Shown here piece by piece: positions 62,401 through 64,000 of a stretch of DNA of 64,000 nucleotides. Under the pieces are notes generated by a model that saw nothing but the letters and a program-made list of their open reading frames with translations, did no database searches and was not told the DNA's origin. Source of the DNA: Bombardia bombarda (taxonomy: Eukaryota; Ascomycota; Sordariomycetes; Sordariales; Lasiosphaeriaceae); NCBI GenBank assembly GCA_030512295.1, contig JAULSR010000001.1, positions 4,487,001 through 4,551,000 on the forward strand, given 5' to 3'. The position numbers were made by a program, and so were the translations under genes. How positions within the stretch are numbered: position 1 is the stretch's first letter; each line of letters starts with the position of its first letter.

Positions 62401-64000
62401 CGATATGGCATGAACCAGAGTGTGCCAATGGTTGTTCGCAGTCCAGGCGACGTGAAAGTCAAGCATGTGAAGGATATCCTACCCCTGGATGAAGTTCTGG
62501 CCAAATTTCCCGGGCCGCTCAAAGGAAAATCGAAGAAGAAGGAAACTATTACTTGGCTAAGCACTGGAATTGAAAGTCTGGAACGTGCCTTGCCTAACAA
62601 TCCCTTCGGCCAGCAAAATATCTCCCATGACGACAAGCGGGCAATGGAGCGGGTTCTCCTTTGGAAGATCCTCAGGGTCTTTGTCGAACATGATGGCGTG
62701 TTGGAAGGCAATCAAACGGTCGAAAAGGCTGTTCGGGATATCATGTCCCCAAATTTTGACGCTCCTGGAATGGCACAGGGATATGTGACTGCTACTGGCT
62801 TACCTGGATTGAACGGATCGTCTGCGACAACGATGCAGTCTGACACGGTCGACTCCTCAACAGTAGAAGAGATTCGGCGGCACCTTTTGAACGGCGAAGG
62901 AGAAAAGGCTGTTTGGGCTGCCGTTGATAAGCGATTATGGGGACATGCCCTACTCCTCGCCAATGCGCTTGCGCCGACTCTGTATACGCAGGTTGCGCAA
63001 GAATTCGTGAAAAAGGAGGTCAACTTCCCTGGTCATAACAATGAATCTCTTGCTGCTCTGTACGAGGTGCTCTCTGGAAATCACGAGGAGAGTGTCGATG
63101 AGCTTGTACCAGTCCATGCTCGCGCCGGCTTCCAACTCGTGGCGAAGGATTCGGTATCCAAACCTTCCAAGGATGCCATGGAAGGTCTCGATAAATGGCG
63201 TGAGACTCTGAGTCTCATTCTTAGCAACAGGAGCACAGATGATGCTCGAGCGATTACCTCGCTTGGTAATCTGCTCTCAGGCTATGGGAGAGCCGAGGCG
63301 GCTCATATCTGCTTTTTGTTTGCAAGAAGTCAATCCGTCTTCGGTGGACTCGATGATCCAAAGAGCAATTTTGTCTTGGTCGGATCTGATCACAAGAGGC
63401 AAGCCGAGCAATTCGCGAAAGAAATTGAGCCTCTTTTGTTGAGCGAAGTTTATGAGTATGGGCAAAGCCTTGCTGGGAGTGCGAGCATTTCTGTCACAAA
63501 CCCTCATTTGGCCGCTTACAAGTTCCAGCACGCGCTTGCCCTGGCTGAGTATGGGTTCAGGGACAAGGCGTTGCAGTATTGTGAGGTGATCGGCTCCGCG
63601 ATCACAGCACAGACGAGAAGATCACCATATCATCACCCGATCCTCGAAAATGCTGTTGAGGATCTAGCGAAGCGGCTGAAGCAGGCTCCCAAGGAGGAGT
63701 CAAACTCCTGGATTCCAAAGCCGAGCATGAACAAGGTGTCGGATACTGTATGGAACCGGTTCAACAAATTTGTTGCTGGAGACGATGCTGAGGGTTCAGG
63801 CCATGGATCGCCAAAGGAGGGCGAAGAATCCGGGCCCTTCGCACGCGTTGCTGGAGGTACCCCGACAATCAGCCGATCACCGTCCACCAGCAATCTGGAA
63901 ACGTTTGGGGTTGCGGTTCCCAACTACGGCATGCCTAACCCCCTCGCAAATGGCCTTGTGGCGGCTTCCGCTTCTGCTCCTCCCACCAGGGCTGCATCTC
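59428..64000 (+). CDS. SEC16: SEC16, COPII coat assembly scaffold, 3'-truncated by the window edge
   Basis: The frame is open from ATG 59428 to the window end (4573 nt, at least 1524 codons) without introns. The N-terminal part is acidic and disordered and includes NWMDDDDPEWNLPRTATDPF followed by KAMAPSNRTNSFP, a recognisable Sec16 block. The middle is Pro/Ser/Gln-rich (about residues 440-930) and contains the Sec23/Sar1-interaction type low complexity. From about residue 963 the conserved central domain starts: WRGAPLISWGVGGTVVTMFP, MNQSVPMVVRSPGDVKVKHV and RAMERVLLWKILRVFVEHDG. The helical solenoid follows to about 1425 (WAAVDKRLWGHALLLANALA, KFQHALALAEYGFRDKALQY). Sec16 marks endoplasmic reticulum exit sites and organises Sec23/24 and Sec13/31 for COPII vesicles. 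The C-terminal Sec23-binding region lies beyond the window. Confidence 0.95.
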   Translation, partial: MLSEAPHASWNPALRPNSIADLPQSTPKDLPSAETSPALLATDDVLDDAHNKSLGPDAWFPNYDTGDGALEEEAPDAPSATELPGQPDIADATVQEPSDASSTSSKHTNRMSFARTVSHEVNWMDDDDPEWNLPRTATDPFKAMAPSNRTNSFPVVPPLAHQSENELDRPVPFNEAEEVIRELEQDDIADSPREFSPLSDTPEGESYPNEVEGLDASHQSIGGELREAAEEASEARYTEGVPLISSTEDNQPQNDSHEDERDPFGDDPASEEDDFFSSVRVGGVQPDEDVRPTIERKSTRQVLDAMDVGLAKESFAALEESAEEVDSTWEPTQPNTANEVPSVPTVLTSDAGVRDDEQPKAETGEDLDAKWKEMFADEDEFLSDELLPDDSTETKEVDPTAFIIDDDEGFLDDSPEEPLADSSEPLAANAPEVPQTGIPNGRYLPPSTPTVNAYSPAIPTTALPPAHPYLPAVTPITQFPAVTSYGIPASNPPAPTPYGYGAQRPKLEEKKAQSFADKAKGGYTSPYDLPMEVVKPKKRASMQNLQRPPPTPNALSLGLPPPRSTSLMAHLPSPPSTAGSSMPPPNLSQAPQSQPKAHKPPPLNSKARDSFFEELPVVAKPRPVSRQSHTGLHSPAQTSPYGPPPQSGPPPMNSQTVTPQAPPSTSQPVPDFPKLVAPARVNPYASLPSNAGLSPAVPAVTSSRYSPAPPSTPQTNGPVPAAAPARYSPAPPGARQPSAGYTPSATASAPPILPHQPRTSSPLAHFEISHEKSRSQALGHVDGSLTERRSTSSLYDARLQRVPSLPPTQEVEEEGTSQVQSPEPITTPQQPSPPMARHNQLPHRPRQTPPPSSLLSQATLSPPKRTASSYSPLAASPEFAPPPRSQTQSPGALFGNRNGKPVESIPRPSSVHGPAPPRTAAYSATINPSAATATTPFPTEYSRPRGFSQNLSFVPPTDGRENDTLHRWRGAPLISWGVGGTVVTMFPKNVPRYGMNQSVPMVVRSPGDVKVKHVKDILPLDEVLAKFPGPLKGKSKKKETITWLSTGIESLERALPNNPFGQQNISHDDKRAMERVLLWKILRVFVEHDGVLEGNQTVEKAVRDIMSPNFDAPGMAQGYVTATGLPGLNGSSATTMQSDTVDSSTVEEIRRHLLNGEGEKAVWAAVDKRLWGHALLLANALAPTLYTQVAQEFVKKEVNFPGHNNESLAALYEVLSGNHEESVDELVPVHARAGFQLVAKDSVSKPSKDAMEGLDKWRETLSLILSNRSTDDARAITSLGNLLSGYGRAEAAHICFLFARSQSVFGGLDDPKSNFVLVGSDHKRQAEQFAKEIEPLLLSEVYEYGQSLAGSASISVTNPHLAAYKFQHALALAEYGFRDKALQYCEVIGSAITAQTRRSPYHHPILENAVEDLAKRLKQAPKEESNSWIPKPSMNKVSDTVWNRFNKFVAGDDAEGSGHGSPKEGEESGPFARVAGGTPTISRSPSTSNLETFGVAVPNYGMPNPLANGLVAASASAPPTRAAS

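Noticed and set aside
1..64000. CRISPR arrays, biosynthetic gene cluster, immune-receptor (NLR/HET) genes or viral insertions
   Set aside because: No spaced direct repeats, no PKS/NRPS/terpene genes, no NACHT/HET motifs and no viral-type proteins are visible; the content is housekeeping.

Overview
The window is nuclear DNA from a filamentous ascomycete (Pezizomycotina), most probably a Sordariomycete. The reasons are short introns (about 50-250 nt) with GTAAGT/GTATGT/GTGAGT donors, CTAAC-type branch sites, densely packed genes, frequent TAGG/CCTA tandem tracts between genes, and a full set of typical fungal housekeeping proteins. I cannot name the species. I see no sign of a bacterial, organellar or viral segment, CRISPR array, secondary-metabolite cluster or intact transposon.

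Layout. 0-0.6 kb: 3' part of a PalI/SUR7-type membrane protein (+). 0.9-2.0 kb: decayed F-box/DUF6546-like gene (-). 2.5-4.0 kb: MOT1-type molybdate transporter (-). 4.7-7.5 kb: PPR-type mitochondrial protein (-), head-to-head with a Cwf18/CCDC12 splicing factor (+, 7.9 kb). 8.8-9.9 kb: zinc-knuckle RS-rich protein (-). 12.0-14.9 kb: R3H-SUZ RNA-binding protein (+). 15.7-17.1 kb: eIF3f (-), head-to-head with UTP25 (+, 17.6-20.0 kb). 20.2-20.9 kb: bL17m (-), head-to-head with MIC12 (+, 21.5-22.5 kb). 23.1-24.8 kb: acyltransferase-3 membrane protein (-). 26.6-27.8 kb: porphobilinogen synthase HEM2 (-). 30.3-32.5 kb: unknown disordered protein (+). 33.3-33.6 kb: small His/Arg-rich protein (-). 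34.5-34.7 kb: U2 snRNA (-). 35.0-35.9 kb: tyrosine phosphatase (-). 36.5-41.8 kb: MFS transporter with a very long N-terminus plus a disordered reading frame joined to it through one TAG codon (-). 42.8-43.8 kb: IMP3 in seven exons (-), head-to-head with bS18m (+, 44.3-45.1 kb). 45.6-48.2 kb: CIA84 (-). 48.7-49.9 kb: HemK/MTQ1 methyltransferase (-), head-to-head with AIM32 (+, 50.5-51.7 kb). 52.0-53.7 kb: CYC2-like flavoprotein (+). 54.1-58.2 kb: NEO1 flippase (-), head-to-head with SEC16 (+, from 59.4 kb, running off the end).

Functional themes. Mitochondrial biogenesis is strongly represented: PPR, bL17m, MIC12, bS18m, CIA84, MTQ1, AIM32, CYC2, with HEM2 upstream in heme synthesis. So is RNA and ribosome biology: Cwf18, U2, zinc knuckle, R3H-SUZ, eIF3f, UTP25, IMP3. 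Several of these genes share divergent promoters. SEC16 and NEO1 both serve the early secretory pathway.

Data quality. Four places in three genes need exactly one extra G or C in a run of five or six to restore a family-consistent reading frame. I read this as homopolymer under-calling in the assembly rather than gene loss, so proteins predicted across these sites should be corrected or treated with caution.
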